A stretch of DNA of 64,000 bases from Brasenia schreberi (lineage: Eukaryota > Streptophyta > Magnoliopsida > Nymphaeales > Cabombaceae). The DNA lies in assembly GCA_036023115.1 (NCBI GenBank), contig JAYKKT010000076.1, positions 2,170,001 to 2,234,000 of the forward strand, given 5' to 3'. The notes beneath the pieces were generated by a model. It did not search any database and had not been told where the DNA came from. It was given only the letters and a program-made list of their open reading frames with translations. Shown in pieces: positions 24,361 through 35,457 of the stretch. Made by a program: the position numbers and the translations under genes. Position 1 is the stretch's first letter, and every line of letters begins with the position of its first letter.

Positions 24361-24983
24361 ATCTCTTTTCCATCCCTGGCTTATCCCAAGCTAAAACATG
24401 GTTCATTTCGAGGAATCCTAAAGTAAAAATAGGATTTACTTACTTGAATTTCATCTTGTTTGAGAATTCGACGTTTCGAGTAAGGCGTAGGAATTTGAAA
24501 TACAACTTGTTTTCTTATAAAACCTCCGCTAGATAAGCGAGTGTTAAGACTCAAACAAGGGCAAGCACGAAGAGCTCGAGATCCTTAGGATCGAGACTCA
24601 AGACAGTTGTCCCTTTTGTAAATAGTTCTGTAAATAAGTTTTGAAAATCGAACATCGAACAGCATAGGATCTACTCACTTGGAGCAACAGGCCTTATAAG
24701 TCTCTAGAGTTCGACCACATCTGGTCTCTGGGAGGTCGCCACTCTTGGCACCACACCCATGTCATCCGCATTCCACGCATGGCACTTGCATAAACATGAT
24801 CCCATTTAGGACCAGATTCCATAGAATAACCCTTTGGCGTGATATCTCCTCCTACCAGAGTTTGTAAATTGAGATTTTGCTAAAGATTGGGGCAATCCCA
24901 TATTCTTCGTGGATAGATCTAGGGAGACATTGAAAGGGGTGTTTGTCATCTTTGCCCTTATCCAAATCGATTTGGACAAGGCC

Positions 24984-24996
24984 AAAGAGGGGCATC
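24984..24996 (+). other. Polypurine tract of element B
   Basis: AAAGAGGGGCATC lies directly before the TGTAAACACC start of the 3' LTR, the expected primer for plus-strand DNA synthesis. The same tract appears in reverse at 38437-38449 in element D. Confidence 0.8.
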
Positions 24997-26041
24997 TGTA
25001 AACACCCCGAAATCCCACGAATTTCTCAAATCCATCTGGTTTTGTAAAAGCAGCCCCAAAGGGCCATTTTGAGTCTAGAAACCCAGGAGCCTTCCAGACA
25101 ACCCTGTACATATGTTTTGAACTCCGTATTTCAAAAATATACAATATAGCTTTTAAAACCTTTTTAAAACATGTTTTGAAACCTCGAAACAGCTTGGCCT
25201 AATCTAGATAGGACCAGGAAAGCTAAGAAGAGCCCGGAACTGGAGCACATGTCGAGCCCGGCACAGCAACTCTCGTATCAAATCCACACCCCCAGGATCT
25301 CGAACGTTCAAGACCCTATTATCACCAAAACATTATTTGAAGTCATCTTCGGAAGGCGAAAACAGAGGCAGACGATCATGTTGGCGAAGACCCAACGCAG
25401 ACGGAGCACTGATGCTGTCAGGCCCCGCACAAACCGTTCGTTTCGAACACAGCTCGAAGGAGTCAGAGTTCAGTTTGGATCGGATCTGGACCATATATAT
25501 CCAGATCCCAATCCAAACCCATGTATGGACTTGGATTTGGATTTGGATTGAAAAATCTAATCCAATATCCATATCCATGGCCCACATCACCTTCTCATAA
25601 ATGGAGGTGGGGCCCACTTGAATTTCACGTGGGATTATGGGCATGAGAGAGAGTGGGGGTGGATAAGATCAAGTGTGTGTTGTAATTAAGCTTGACTTGT
25701 GTGTCAAGTTTGGGGTTAATCATGTGGGTTAGCCTAATTAAGTGGGTTTAAGCTTGTAATTAGCCAAAAACCTAACCTAGGGCTGCACTAACATGATATG
25801 GTTAAGGTCTATGGGCCATGCAAAGGGAGCTCCTTCACCTAAACCTAACCCAAAGCACCTAATCCTAGCCTTCCACCCTAATCCACCCCTAATCTGAGCC
25901 TAATCACCTAACCCACTTCCCTAATCCCGGCCTAATCCCAACCTAATCACCTAACCCACTTCCCTAATCCTTCCCTAAACCTAGGTTAATTACCCTAAAC
26001 CTAGCCTAATCCTAGCCTAATCACCTAACCTAGTTCACTAA
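24997..26041 (+). repeat. 3' LTR of element B, left part
   Basis: It starts at TGTAAACACC after the polypurine tract and runs 1045 bp into the CCTAA-rich tract, where the LTR of element C begins. It is nearly identical to the matching part of the 5' LTR of B (13674 onward), including blocks that differ in other copies. The right end of this LTR is at 33761-34271. Confidence 0.85.
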
Positions 26042-27274
26042 TGTAAACACCCCGAAATCCCACGAGTTTCTTAAACAAATCTGGTTTTATACAAGCAGCC
26101 CCAAAGGGCCATTTTGAGTTTGGAAACCCAGGAGCCTTCCAAACAACCCTGTATATATGTTTCAAACTTTATCTTTCAAAAAACATATAATATAGCTTTT
26201 GAAAACCCTTTTAAAACATGTTTTGAAACCCCGAAGTGGCTTGGCCCGATCAAGACAGGACCAGGAGAGCCAAGAAGAGCCCGGAACCGGAGCACTTGTC
26301 GAGCCCGGCGCAGCAACTCTTGTATCTGATTCACACCCCAGGATCTCGAACGTCCAAGACCCTGTTCTTATCAAAATAGCATTTGAAGTCATCTCCGGAA
26401 GGCAGAAACGGAGGCGGACGACTATGTTGGCGAAGACCCAACGCAGACGGAGTACTGATGCTGTCAGGCCCCGCACGAATCGTCCGTTTCGAACCCAGCT
26501 CGAAGGAGTCAGAGTTCAGTTTGGATTGGATCTGGACCATATATATCCAGATTCCAATCCAAACCCATATGTGGACTTGGATTTGGATTTGGATCCAGAG
26601 ATCCAATCCAATATCCATATCCATGGCCCACATCACCTTCTCATAAAGGGAGGTGTGGCCCACTTGAAATTCACGTGGGATATTGGGCATGAGAGAGAGT
26701 GGGGGTGAAAAATATCAAGAGTGTTGTATTAAGCTTGACTTGTGTGTCAAGTTTGGGTTAATCATGTGGGTTAGCCTAATTGAGTGGGTTTAAGCTTGTA
26801 ATTAGCTAAAACCTAACCTAGGGCTGCACCAACATGGGGTGATCAAGGTCTATGGGCCATGCTAAGGGAGCTCCTTCACCTAAACCTAACCCAAAATGCC
26901 TAAACCTAGCCTAAACCCCTAATCCACCCCTAATCTGAACCTAATCACCTAACCCACTTCCCTAATCCCGGCCTAATCCCAACCTAATCACCTAACCCAC
27001 TTCCCTAATCCTTCCCTAAACCTAGATTAATTTCCCTAATCCTAGCCTAAACCTAGCCTAAACCACCTAGCCTAGCTCACTAAACCTCACCCTAAAACCC
27101 AACCACCTAACCTAGCCCTAAACCCCTAAACCACCCTTAGCCCACGATTTATCCAAACACCTAGTTTTAAAATATCTGGCCCAACCCCATCCAGCCCACC
27201 TTATCTACATACTACCCTACCTAAACCACCTAACCACTACCCACAACCCAGCCCTAACCGACCTACCCATCCCC

Positions 27275-27282
27275 TATTTAAA
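27275..27282 (+). promoter_or_regulatory. TATA-like box of LTR C
   Basis: TATTTAAA is followed by ACCCCCC and GGGCGGGTTTT, at the conserved promoter position. LTR G has the same box at 54562-54569. Confidence 0.6.
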
Positions 27283-27546
27283 CCCCCCTCATTGTGGGCG
27301 GGTTTTCTAAGTGGGAACCACCCCTTCCATCCAGCCGGGCCCTCTCCTTCTCCCATCTCTCATCCAGCTGTGACCACTCCCCAGCAGCTCCACCTGCTCC
27401 ACCAGCCGCCACCTGCTCCGCCACCTTCCCTCTTCCGTCCACCACCACTGCCACCCAGCCGGACGCCACCATCTTCCCCCAACTCCACCAGCCGACAGCC
27501 ACCTGCCCGCCATTCTTCCACTCCATCCGCCACTTCTCCTCATTCG

Positions 27547-27552
27547 GTAAGT
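27547..27552 (+). promoter_or_regulatory. Conserved 5' splice-donor-like site, LTR C
   Basis: ATTCG|GTAAGT, about 265 bases after the TATA-like box. With the TTGCTTTTACTTAG acceptor-like site ending at 29463 it would bound a 1.92-kb leader intron. Confidence 0.6.
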
Positions 27553-28229
27553 GCCCTAAACTCCCTCAAAACCCCTCTCTACCACCTCTCCACTCTTAGC
27601 CACCCATCTTCCCTTCAGCTCAGCCCCTTTGCCGCCACCACCTAAGCCTAGCCGAACCTAGGATAACCCAAGTGGCTGGCCACTACTTAGCCACCATCTC
27701 CCATTCGGCCAACCCCCTAGGTGTCCTATTTGGCCTCCCCACCAGCTCACCTTTTAGGTCCAGTTTCCCTAAGTACCTAACTTCCCTAGTGACCCTAAGA
27801 CCCACTTATTCAGCCACTCTAAACTCCCTACTTGGAGGCGCCACCTACTTGCCACCGGCCCCCTTCGAGGCGTCTATCCCGCGCCCCATTTGCAGCCGGC
27901 CAGCACCCTTGATCACCTACCTTCGCGGAGTTCCCGTTTGCAGCCCAAAGCCAAGGCCACGCTCAAGCAAGACCTCTACGGACCAGCTACTCGTAAGTGT
28001 CTAAACTCGGTCTTTAGTCATACACTTGCTTGAAATTCAATTTGATACGGGGTTGTAATAACGGAGCATAGTCTCCCCCCGCTTGTAATAACGTGGCTTG
28101 GCACAACCACACACGTGCACTCTCTTAGTCGTGCACAATTTTGAACACACACGGGCCTAATCAGCCCCTAATATATAAGTGTACATATATATTTCATTTT
28201 CGAAGGGTTTTATTTAAGTTGGGTGCGTT

Positions 28230-28740
28230 GTCTTTCAATTCGAGCACTCTCACATACATTGAGCTTTCGCTCTTATTTGAAAGACCCAAGTAAGGGCCGA
28301 CCTATACTATTTGGGTTTCATTTCTTGTCGTGTGAGTAAGTCTTTCAATTCAAACACTCTCACACACATTGAGCTTTCGCTCTTATTTGAAAGACCCAAG
28401 TAAGGGCCGACCTATACTATTTGGGTTTCATTTCTTGTCGTGTGAGTAAGTCTTTCAATTCAAGCACTTTCACACACATTGAGCCTTCGCTCTTACTCCC
28501 AAGACCTTAGTAAAGGCCTTATTGCAGTTATATTTGGGTTTCATTTATGTCGTGTGTGTAGTACTTCAATTCAAGCACTCTCACACACATTGAGCCTTCG
28601 CTCTTACTCCCAAGACCTTAGTCAAGGCCATACTGCAATTTATATTTGGGTTTAATTTCATGTCGTGTGTGTAAGTCTTTCAATTCAAGCACGCACCCAC
28701 ATTGAGCCTTCGCTCTTATTTGCAAGACCCGAGTAAGGGC
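28230..28740 (+). repeat. Tandem ~110-bp units in LTR C (5 copies)
   Basis: Same unit as in A and B, with starts near 28230, 28339, 28449, 28560 and 28673. Confidence 0.85.
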
Positions 28741-29352
28741 TCATATACATAAGATATATACATATCTCCCTTCGGTTATTTCCCTTCGGTTATTTCCCTT
28801 CGGTTATTTCCCTTCTGTTATTTCCCTTCAGTATTGTCTTTACATTTCGGGTTTTCCCTTTGGAGTAGCGTGAGTTTGCATTGCATCTACGCCATACCAC
28901 GAGGTAGGACGCATATTGCATCGAAGCAAGCCCCGCTCGAATTTCGCCCATGTAGTGGAGTGTTCATAACACACAAACTAGGCGACCCAAAAAGGGATAA
29001 AAGAAAAGACTTAGGCACATGCAAATCCACGTGATCTAAAACATGCAATCGCATCTTAAAGACCCGAAATAGACACCTCAAACCGTTTCGTAGACTTTCT
29101 CCCCAAAACTCGATTTTTTCAAAAGCGTACAGACTGACCCTCGCGCATCGGTGCAAGAAGGTCTGCGACGACAAGAGCTCACTTGCTCACAGTCGCCACG
29201 TTTAGAAGTCAGTGTTAAATACATCTTCGCTAGCTTAAGTAAGCTAGCTGGCACGCCCTATTTGTATACATAGGCCTTAGACGCACGATAAAGATCCACT
29301 CCAAGCCACGAAAGAGGCGAAGAGGCGGGGATTTTCGCGCGTCTACAGAGAT

Positions 29353-29370
29353 TGGCACGCCCGGTGGGAC
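29353..29370 (+). other. Primer-binding site of element C
   Basis: TGGCACGCCCGGTGGGAC, five bases after the LTR end. Confidence 0.85.
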
Positions 29371-29488
29371 GTGAGCCTTTTCAAAAATCGAGTTTACTTG
29401 TAGAAGTCTTGCGAAAATTTTATAAAGGTGTCGTTTTAACTGGTTTTCTTTGCTTTTACTTAGGAAATTTTGAAAAAGCTTGAAAAGC

Positions 29489-31474
29489 ATGTCAAAATCC
29501 AATCCAAGTGAAGTGTCGAGCCAAGGCTCATGCGCATCAAGTTCTCACTCTAGGAGGATTTTCAAAAACAAAATAAAACTAGATGAAATCGAGGACTTGA
29601 GAAGGGAATTTGAGGCCAAAATCGATGCTCTCAGCCAAGAGGCTGAAGTAGGCGATTCGTGTTCATCAAACGGTGAACAAAGGCCTAAAAAGAAAATTGA
29701 AAAACCTCGCAAGCAAAAAGAAGCCTCCGTAATGGAAGGCAACCAATACCACGAGTCCTTCACACAAAAGGACCGTAAAGCCCTACAGCAACTGCTGAAA
29801 GGGCAAAATAAAGAGAAAAGAAGCTACGCCCTGTCTGATTTCCTTCCTATGGATTACGAAACGGACAGTGACGATGAAATACCGAACTTCCATCGGTATG
29901 ATGGCATGGGAGACCCTAGGTCTCACTTGCAACTTTTCTCACGTCGAGCCCATAAGAAGAAAAAGGACTCGATGAAATGGGTGTATTGGTTCCCCCTATC
30001 CCTTAAGGGCACGGCTGCAAAATGGCTGGCTTCCTACGACTTAAGCCAGTTCGCTACTTTTGAAGAGTTAGCGAACTGCTTCATGCAAAGATTTGCACAC
30101 AATGTGGAAGTCACGCCAACCCTGAATACCTTAAGGGATACAAAGCAAGGCATGAACGAAGACGTGCATGCCTTCATTATAAGATGGAGGTCTCTTTTGG
30201 GCCAAGTGCGAGAGCCTATATCCGAAGGATGCGCAGTAATGCTCATCCTGGATAATTTCAAAAGCGAGTTAAAAACCCTTCTCTCGCTCCATGAGATTTC
30301 AACTTTCCATAAGTTGATCAAAAAGGCCTCCCTTTTCGAAACCAACTTGCGAAAAGGGACATACGACCACTTATGGAAAGGAAGTGCCGTTCCCAAAACA
30401 CGCGTGGAAAAGCCCATCGCATATGGGCTGCCCACAACGGACAAAGGGGCAAAGCCCCATAAAATCGCCAATGTCCGGGTGGATCCAGGCATGGCGGGCA
30501 CTTCTAAAAATTTTGAAAAAATAGAAAATAAGAGAGAACGCAATTTTTCAAAGCCAATTGAAAAACGGGAGTACACTCCGCTGGGGCAACCTGTGTCAGA
30601 GGTCCTAGACCTCCTACTTGCCCAGGGCATGATCGAACTCCCTGAAATCCCTGAAGGAGTCACGTCCAAAGGGGGGTATTTAAACCGATTTTGCAAGTAT
30701 CATCGGCTCAAAGGCCATGATACCAAACGGTGCTTCTCTCTTCTAAATAAAATTGAGAACTTGATAGCAGAGGGCCGGCTCCAGGTCACTACGGAACCTG
30801 AGCCACCTCAAGCTATCTTCAAGGAACCCTTTCCCAAACACGCCAGTGGCAGTGGGAAAGGAAAGGAGGTATGTACCCTCACCATTTCCAAGGAACTAGC
30901 GCGAAAGCCCGAACCTGGTCGACCTGCTTGTGCGCCCATCCTTGTATTATACAAGAGGCCCGCCCAAGTCGTCATTCGGGGACCATCAAAAGTGGAAACC
31001 CCGGCAAAGCCAGTTTTTAAAATCCAAGGTTCTCCTCAGCTCATCCTTAGAGCCAAGTTTAGCGCAAACCCTAGGCTGGTCGTGGGGGAAGTCACTAGAT
31101 CCGGGAGGATCTACCAACCCCCGCACCTTCAAGGTGCTCAAAAGGTGGTCAGTGTGCCTGGCCCCTCAAAAGCATGTATCCCTAGTGGTCTGCCAAAAGC
31201 AGATAAGGACAAAATCATCCTAAATCCTTATGATTTCGAAAACCACCTTTCAAAGATTCCTATTCACATGTCTATCCTAGAGCTTATCAAAACCTCGCCT
31301 AGGCATAGACTTGTCTTAGAGAAAATTCTAGAAAGGGCCAAGGTTGATTCGAACATAAGTCCGGAGTCCTTGTCTGCCCAAGTGGCTTTATTAGGAGCAA
31401 AATCGCCCATCACGGAGGATCCCTTTTTCCTTTGTAGCTTTATAAGTGGTTTAGACCTCCTATTCCGAGTCTAA
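29489..31474 (+). CDS. Element C Gag, intact frame lacking protease and G-patch
   Basis: An uninterrupted 661-codon frame from ATG 29489, 26 bases after a TACTTAG acceptor-like site. It has a basic N-terminus, a short coiled coil, an acidic PMDYETDSDDE segment, a capsid domain (about residues 130-240) and the CHHC zinc knuckle (residues 402-415). After GAKSPIT, near 31412, the protease and G-patch parts are gone. About 35 bases of filler replace them and rejoin the last codons of the frame before the stop at 31472. The filler repeats ACGGAGGATCCCTTTTTC and CCTTTGTAG from just downstream. Gag could in principle still be made; polyprotein cleavage could not come from this copy. Confidence 0.85.
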   Translation: MSKSNPSEVSSQGSCASSSHSRRIFKNKIKLDEIEDLRREFEAKIDALSQEAEVGDSCSSNGEQRPKKKIEKPRKQKEASVMEGNQYHESFTQKDRKALQQLLKGQNKEKRSYALSDFLPMDYETDSDDEIPNFHRYDGMGDPRSHLQLFSRRAHKKKKDSMKWVYWFPLSLKGTAAKWLASYDLSQFATFEELANCFMQRFAHNVEVTPTLNTLRDTKQGMNEDVHAFIIRWRSLLGQVREPISEGCAVMLILDNFKSELKTLLSLHEISTFHKLIKKASLFETNLRKGTYDHLWKGSAVPKTRVEKPIAYGLPTTDKGAKPHKIANVRVDPGMAGTSKNFEKIENKRERNFSKPIEKREYTPLGQPVSEVLDLLLAQGMIELPEIPEGVTSKGGYLNRFCKYHRLKGHDTKRCFSLLNKIENLIAEGRLQVTTEPEPPQAIFKEPFPKHASGSGKGKEVCTLTISKELARKPEPGRPACAPILVLYKRPAQVVIRGPSKVETPAKPVFKIQGSPQLILRAKFSANPRLVVGEVTRSGRIYQPPHLQGAQKVVSVPGPSKACIPSGLPKADKDKIILNPYDFENHLSKIPIHMSILELIKTSPRHRLVLEKILERAKVDSNISPESLSAQVALLGAKSPITEDPFFLCSFISGLDLLFRV

Positions 31475-31587
31475 CCCATAGTGTTTTCCCTTTGTAGGTA
31501 TGACGGAGGATCCCTTTTTCTAAAAATACCAAAAACATTTGAAAACTTAAAATAAAAAAAAATCGAAAAACAAGAAAAACCAAAACA

Positions 31588-33792
31588 ATGGAAAAGCAAA
31601 AACTCGAAAAAAGTGTGCTTTGTATAGTTCCCAAAGTTCTTGTTTTACAAAAACCCAAAAAAATCGAAAATTTGGAAGATACCAAAAAGATTTTGTACAT
31701 AGCCGCTCCTGGTAGGACTTTGGCGAAAGAAAAGGATTTCGAAAGAAACGTCATCTGCATAGCCAGACCAAAAATTTCGAAATCACTTGAAAATCCAAGT
31801 ACAAAACCAGGTTATTTTGAAAACCACGCATCAAGTTCCCTCGGGTCTAAAGCCCACGAGAATGATCAAAGCCCAGAAGTGGATCCCCTTGAGGAAGATC
31901 CCACTTCTGAGCTCCCAGAATTTCATAGAATTCTCGATTTTGAAAGACCTTCCCAATCAGTAGGAGGAGATTTCGTAGAGGTGAACCTAGGGGATGATTC
32001 CAATCCCAAAACCATCAAGATAGGCGCATGCTTGCATGAAACTGAAAAGTTAGCATTCATTGCATTTCTACGAACCTATTTAGATGTGTTTGCATGGACG
32101 TATGAAGACATGCCGGGCATAGATCCCAGCATAGTCGAGCATCGTCTTCCCTTAGATGTAGGTGTAAAACCAATAAAGCAGAAGCTTAGGAAAATACACC
32201 CGAATATACACACGCAAGTCAAAGAGGGTTTAGAAGATCTGCTAAAAGCCGGATTTATAAAACCCATTGCGTATTCTGATTGGTTGTCAAATATCGTTGT
32301 AGTTCGAAAAACCAATGGGAAAATTCGAATATGCATCGATTTTAGAAACCTGAATAAAGCCACTCCAAAGGATAATTATCCTTTACCAAACATAGATTTG
32401 ATAGTCGATAGTACTGCAAATCATGAAATGTTTTCATTTATGGATGGCTATTCAGGCTATAATCAAATCAAACTAAATCCACGAGATCAGGGTAAGACCG
32501 CCTTCACAACCCCATGGGGCACGTATTGCTATACAGTCATGCCCTTTGGTTTGAAAAATGCCGGCGCAACATACCAACGAGCCATGAACACGATCTTCCA
32601 TGATCAAATTCACGAGCTTGTAGAAGTATATGTAGATGATCTCTTGGCAAAATCCAAAACCCGATGCACCCATATCGAATGTTTACAAAAGATTTTCGAA
32701 AGGCTTAGGCTTTACAAAGTAAAGCTAAACCCTCAAAAATGTGTGTTCGGGGTAGAATCAGGGAAGCTTCTAGGCTTTATGGTGAGCCAAAGGGGAATAG
32801 AAGTCGACCCCTCTAAGTGTCGAGCCATCATAGACATGGCTCCACCCTCCAATCTCACCCAAGTCCGTAGCCTCCAGGGTCGATTACAATCTGTGCGCCG
32901 ATTCATATCGAATCTGGCAACTAGATGCGAACCCTTCAACAAACTGTTGAGGAAGGGTACGAAATTCTTATGGGATGACGAATGCCAAAAGTCCTTCGAG
33001 AGACTAAAGGCATACTTGGTTAATCCCCCCATTTTGAATCCTCCAAAACAAGGAAAACCGCTTTTATTATACATCTCCGTGCATGTAAACGCTTTAGGAG
33101 CCCTGTTGGCTCAATACGAGGATGACACCCATAAGGAGTATGCCATCTACTATATTTCGAAAACTCTCTTGGCTTATGAACGAAATTATCAAGCCATGGA
33201 GAAGACGTGCTTGGCCCTAGTCTGGGCCTGCCAGAAATTCAGACACTACTTCCTAGATCATGAGATCTGGATAGTGTCCAAGCTTGATCCAATCAAGCAC
33301 TTGTTCGAAAAACCCATTCTCACGGGTAGATTGGGCAAATGGCAACTCCTTCTAATGGAGTATGATCTGAAATACCATCACCAGACCTCCGTTAAGGGGC
33401 AAGCCCTAGCAGATTACGTGGCTGACTTCCCCTTGGAGGACGCATATCCCACTCTTGTCGAAATGCCTGATGAAGGCATATTGCAAAACCATTTTCAAAA
33501 CCACATTTTGGCAAATTCTTTCGAAAACCAAGTGTGGAAGATGCACTTCGACGGGGCACGAAACCAACTAGGGGCTGGTGCCGGGATCATCCTAATCTCC
33601 CCTGAAAAGGGCGAGATTCCCATAGCAGTCCGCTTAGATTTCGAATGTTCCAACAACGTAGCTGAGTATGAAGTACTCATACAAGGCTTAAGGATTTCGA
33701 AAACTCTAGGGGCATCATGCATCGAGGTCTTTGGAGATTCGCTCCTTGTCATAAACCAGGTCTTTACATTTCGGGTTTTCCCTTTGGAGTAG
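31588..33792 (+). CDS. Element C pol, intact frame truncated in the second RNase H
   Basis: The frame is open from ATG 31588 with no internal stop. RT has YVDD at residues 348-351 (32629-32640), followed by the first RNase H. The archaeal-type RNase H is reached at HFDGARN (Asp 33550). Genuine pol ends at VINQV near 33760, where a deletion joins it to an LTR end; the last ten codons, to 33792, are read from that LTR. The rest of the second RNase H and all of integrase are lost. This is the best-preserved RT in the window. Confidence 0.9.
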   Translation: MEKQKLEKSVLCIVPKVLVLQKPKKIENLEDTKKILYIAAPGRTLAKEKDFERNVICIARPKISKSLENPSTKPGYFENHASSSLGSKAHENDQSPEVDPLEEDPTSELPEFHRILDFERPSQSVGGDFVEVNLGDDSNPKTIKIGACLHETEKLAFIAFLRTYLDVFAWTYEDMPGIDPSIVEHRLPLDVGVKPIKQKLRKIHPNIHTQVKEGLEDLLKAGFIKPIAYSDWLSNIVVVRKTNGKIRICIDFRNLNKATPKDNYPLPNIDLIVDSTANHEMFSFMDGYSGYNQIKLNPRDQGKTAFTTPWGTYCYTVMPFGLKNAGATYQRAMNTIFHDQIHELVEVYVDDLLAKSKTRCTHIECLQKIFERLRLYKVKLNPQKCVFGVESGKLLGFMVSQRGIEVDPSKCRAIIDMAPPSNLTQVRSLQGRLQSVRRFISNLATRCEPFNKLLRKGTKFLWDDECQKSFERLKAYLVNPPILNPPKQGKPLLLYISVHVNALGALLAQYEDDTHKEYAIYYISKTLLAYERNYQAMEKTCLALVWACQKFRHYFLDHEIWIVSKLDPIKHLFEKPILTGRLGKWQLLLMEYDLKYHHQTSVKGQALADYVADFPLEDAYPTLVEMPDEGILQNHFQNHILANSFENQVWKMHFDGARNQLGAGAGIILISPEKGEIPIAVRLDFECSNNVAEYEVLIQGLRISKTLGASCIEVFGDSLLVINQVFTFRVFPLE

Positions 33793-34271
33793 CGTGAGTT
33801 TGCATTGCATCTACGCCATACCACTAGGTAGGACGCATATTGCATCAAAGCAAGCCCCGCTCGAATTCGTCCATGTAGTGGAGTGTTCATAACACACAAA
33901 CTAGGCGGCCCATAAAGGGATAAAAGGAAAGACTTAGGCACGTGCAAATCCACGTGATCTAAAATCTGCAATCGCATCTAAAAGACCCAAAATTGACACC
34001 TCGAACCGCTTCTTAGGTTTTCTATCCCAAAACTCGATTTTTGCAAAGCGTACAAACTGACCCTTGCGCATCGGTGCAAGAAGGTCTGCGACGACAAGAG
34101 CTCACTTACTCACAGTCGCCACGATTAGAAGTCAGTTTAAAATACATCTTCGCTAGCTTAGGTAAGCTTCCTGGCATGCCCTGTTTGCATAAATAGGCCT
34201 TAGACGCACGAGAGGATCCACTCCAAGCCCAGAAAAGGCAGGGGAGGCGTGGGGATTTTCGTGCGTCTACA
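33761..34271 (+). repeat. 3' LTR of element B, displaced right end
   Basis: These are the last 511 bases of an LTR, ending TGCGTCTACA. They match the 5' LTR of B rather than that of C in diagnostic places: the ACACCTCGAACCGCTTCTTAG block, the AAATAGGCCTTAGA segment and the GGCAGGGGAGGCGTGG end. The simplest reading is that C inserted in the 3' LTR of B and one deletion then removed the 3' part of C and the middle of the LTR. The outer arm of the stem-loop is mutated here (CAAAC at 34053). Confidence 0.75.
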
Positions 34272-35457
34272 CCCACCATGGACAAAGGGGAAAAACCCCA
34301 CAAGATCGCCAATGTCTGGGTAGATCCAAGGCTGGCGAGCACTTCAAAGAATTTTGAAAATTTTGAAAACAGAAAAGACAAAAAAATACAAAAACCATTT
34401 GAAAAATGGGAGTACACTCCGCTAGGGCAACCTGTGTCGGAGGTCCTAGACCTCCTACTCGCCCAAGGCATGATCGAACTCCCTGAAATCCCCGAGGGAA
34501 TCACGTCCAAAGGGAGGTTTTTGAATCGATTCTGCAAGTATCATCGGCTCAAAGGCCATGATACAAAGAAGTGTTTTTCCCTCCTAAACCAAATCGAGAA
34601 CTTGATAGCAGAGGGCTGGCTCCAGGTCACTGAGGAACCGGAGCCTGCCCAAGCTATTTTTAAAGAACCCTTTCCCAATCACACAAGTACTAGTGGGAAG
34701 GGCAAAGAGGTATGTGCTCTCACGATTTCAAAGAGTCTAGCGCGTACATATAAGTCTGGTTTTTCCACTTGTGCATCTACACTCATCCTTCGTAGGAAAC
34801 CTGCCCAAGTAGTGATTCGGGGACCACCAAGAGTTCTGTCTACGATTAAACCAGTTTTGAAAATTCAAGGTGCTCCAAAACAGTCGATTAGAGCCATCTT
34901 AAGCGCGAACCCTAGGTTGATCGTGGAGGAAGTGACAAGATCCGGGAGGATCTATCAACCCCCACATCTGCAAAATGCTAAAAGAGTGGTCAGTGTGCCT
35001 AGCCCTTCAAAAGCATATATTCCTTGAGTTCTGCCCAAAACGGACAAAGGAAAAGTCATTTTGAACTTGTATGATTTCGAAAACCATCTTTCAAAGATTC
35101 TCATTAACATGTCCATCCTAGAGCTAATACAAACCTCGCCTAGGTATAGACTCGTGTTAGAGAAAATTTTAGAAAGAGCAAAGGTTAGTTCGGACATAAC
35201 CCCAAAATCCATGTCCAATCAAGTGGCGTCCATAGGTGCAAAAACACCTATCATGTTTTCGGAAGAGGATCTCGAAAGACCCTACGAAACCCATAATCAG
35301 GCCCTACACATCGAGGTGGTATTGAATCACCACTCTCTAGATAGGTGCCTAGTTGACGGGGGAGGAGGGCTCAACATCCTTCCGCTTCACATAGCACATC
35401 AGGTTGGAGTCACCTTGACTTCCATGAACCCAAGCCCCATCGTAATCACTGGATACG
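34272..35457 (+). pseudogene. Element I: gag-pro fragment of a divergent family 1 relative
   Basis: It starts mid-gag directly after the LTR end and runs through the CHHC knuckle (CKYHRLKGHDTKKC, about 34534-34575) and the segment before protease to the protease core CLVDGGGGLNILPL. It stops at ITGY, where the LTR of element D begins (35458). TGA at 35025 splits the frame. It differs from A, B and C at many codons (for example FENFENRKDKK, ASTLILRRKPAQ), so it represents an older or separate sub-family. Its 5' part should have lain left of element B but is not in the window. Confidence 0.85.

Larger units (their letters stand above)
23830..24996 (+). other. 3' untranslated region of element B
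   Basis: This is 1.17 kb without a supportable gene, between the pol stop and the polypurine tract. It holds the ACCACGG/CCGTGGT hairpin (24331-24360) and purine-rich stretches. The block around 24230-24480 is shared, in reverse, with family 2 element D (about 39030-39240), so the 3' region is common to both families. Confidence 0.75.
26042..29347 (+). repeat. 5' LTR of element C (family 1, full length)
   Basis: 3306 bp from TGTAAACACC to TCTACA. It contains a TATA-like TATTTAAA (27275-27282), a donor-like site (27547), the GTAATAACG pair (28055 and 28085), five tandem units (28230-28740), a run of five TTATTTCCCTTCGG-like units (about 28767-28830) and the stem-loop (29130-29165). It is inserted in the 3' LTR of B. 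Confidence 0.9.

Noticed and set aside
26037..26046. Target-site duplications around the nested elements
   Set aside because: For every insertion at least one outer edge is missing or truncated, so no 5-bp duplication can be paired in this window.
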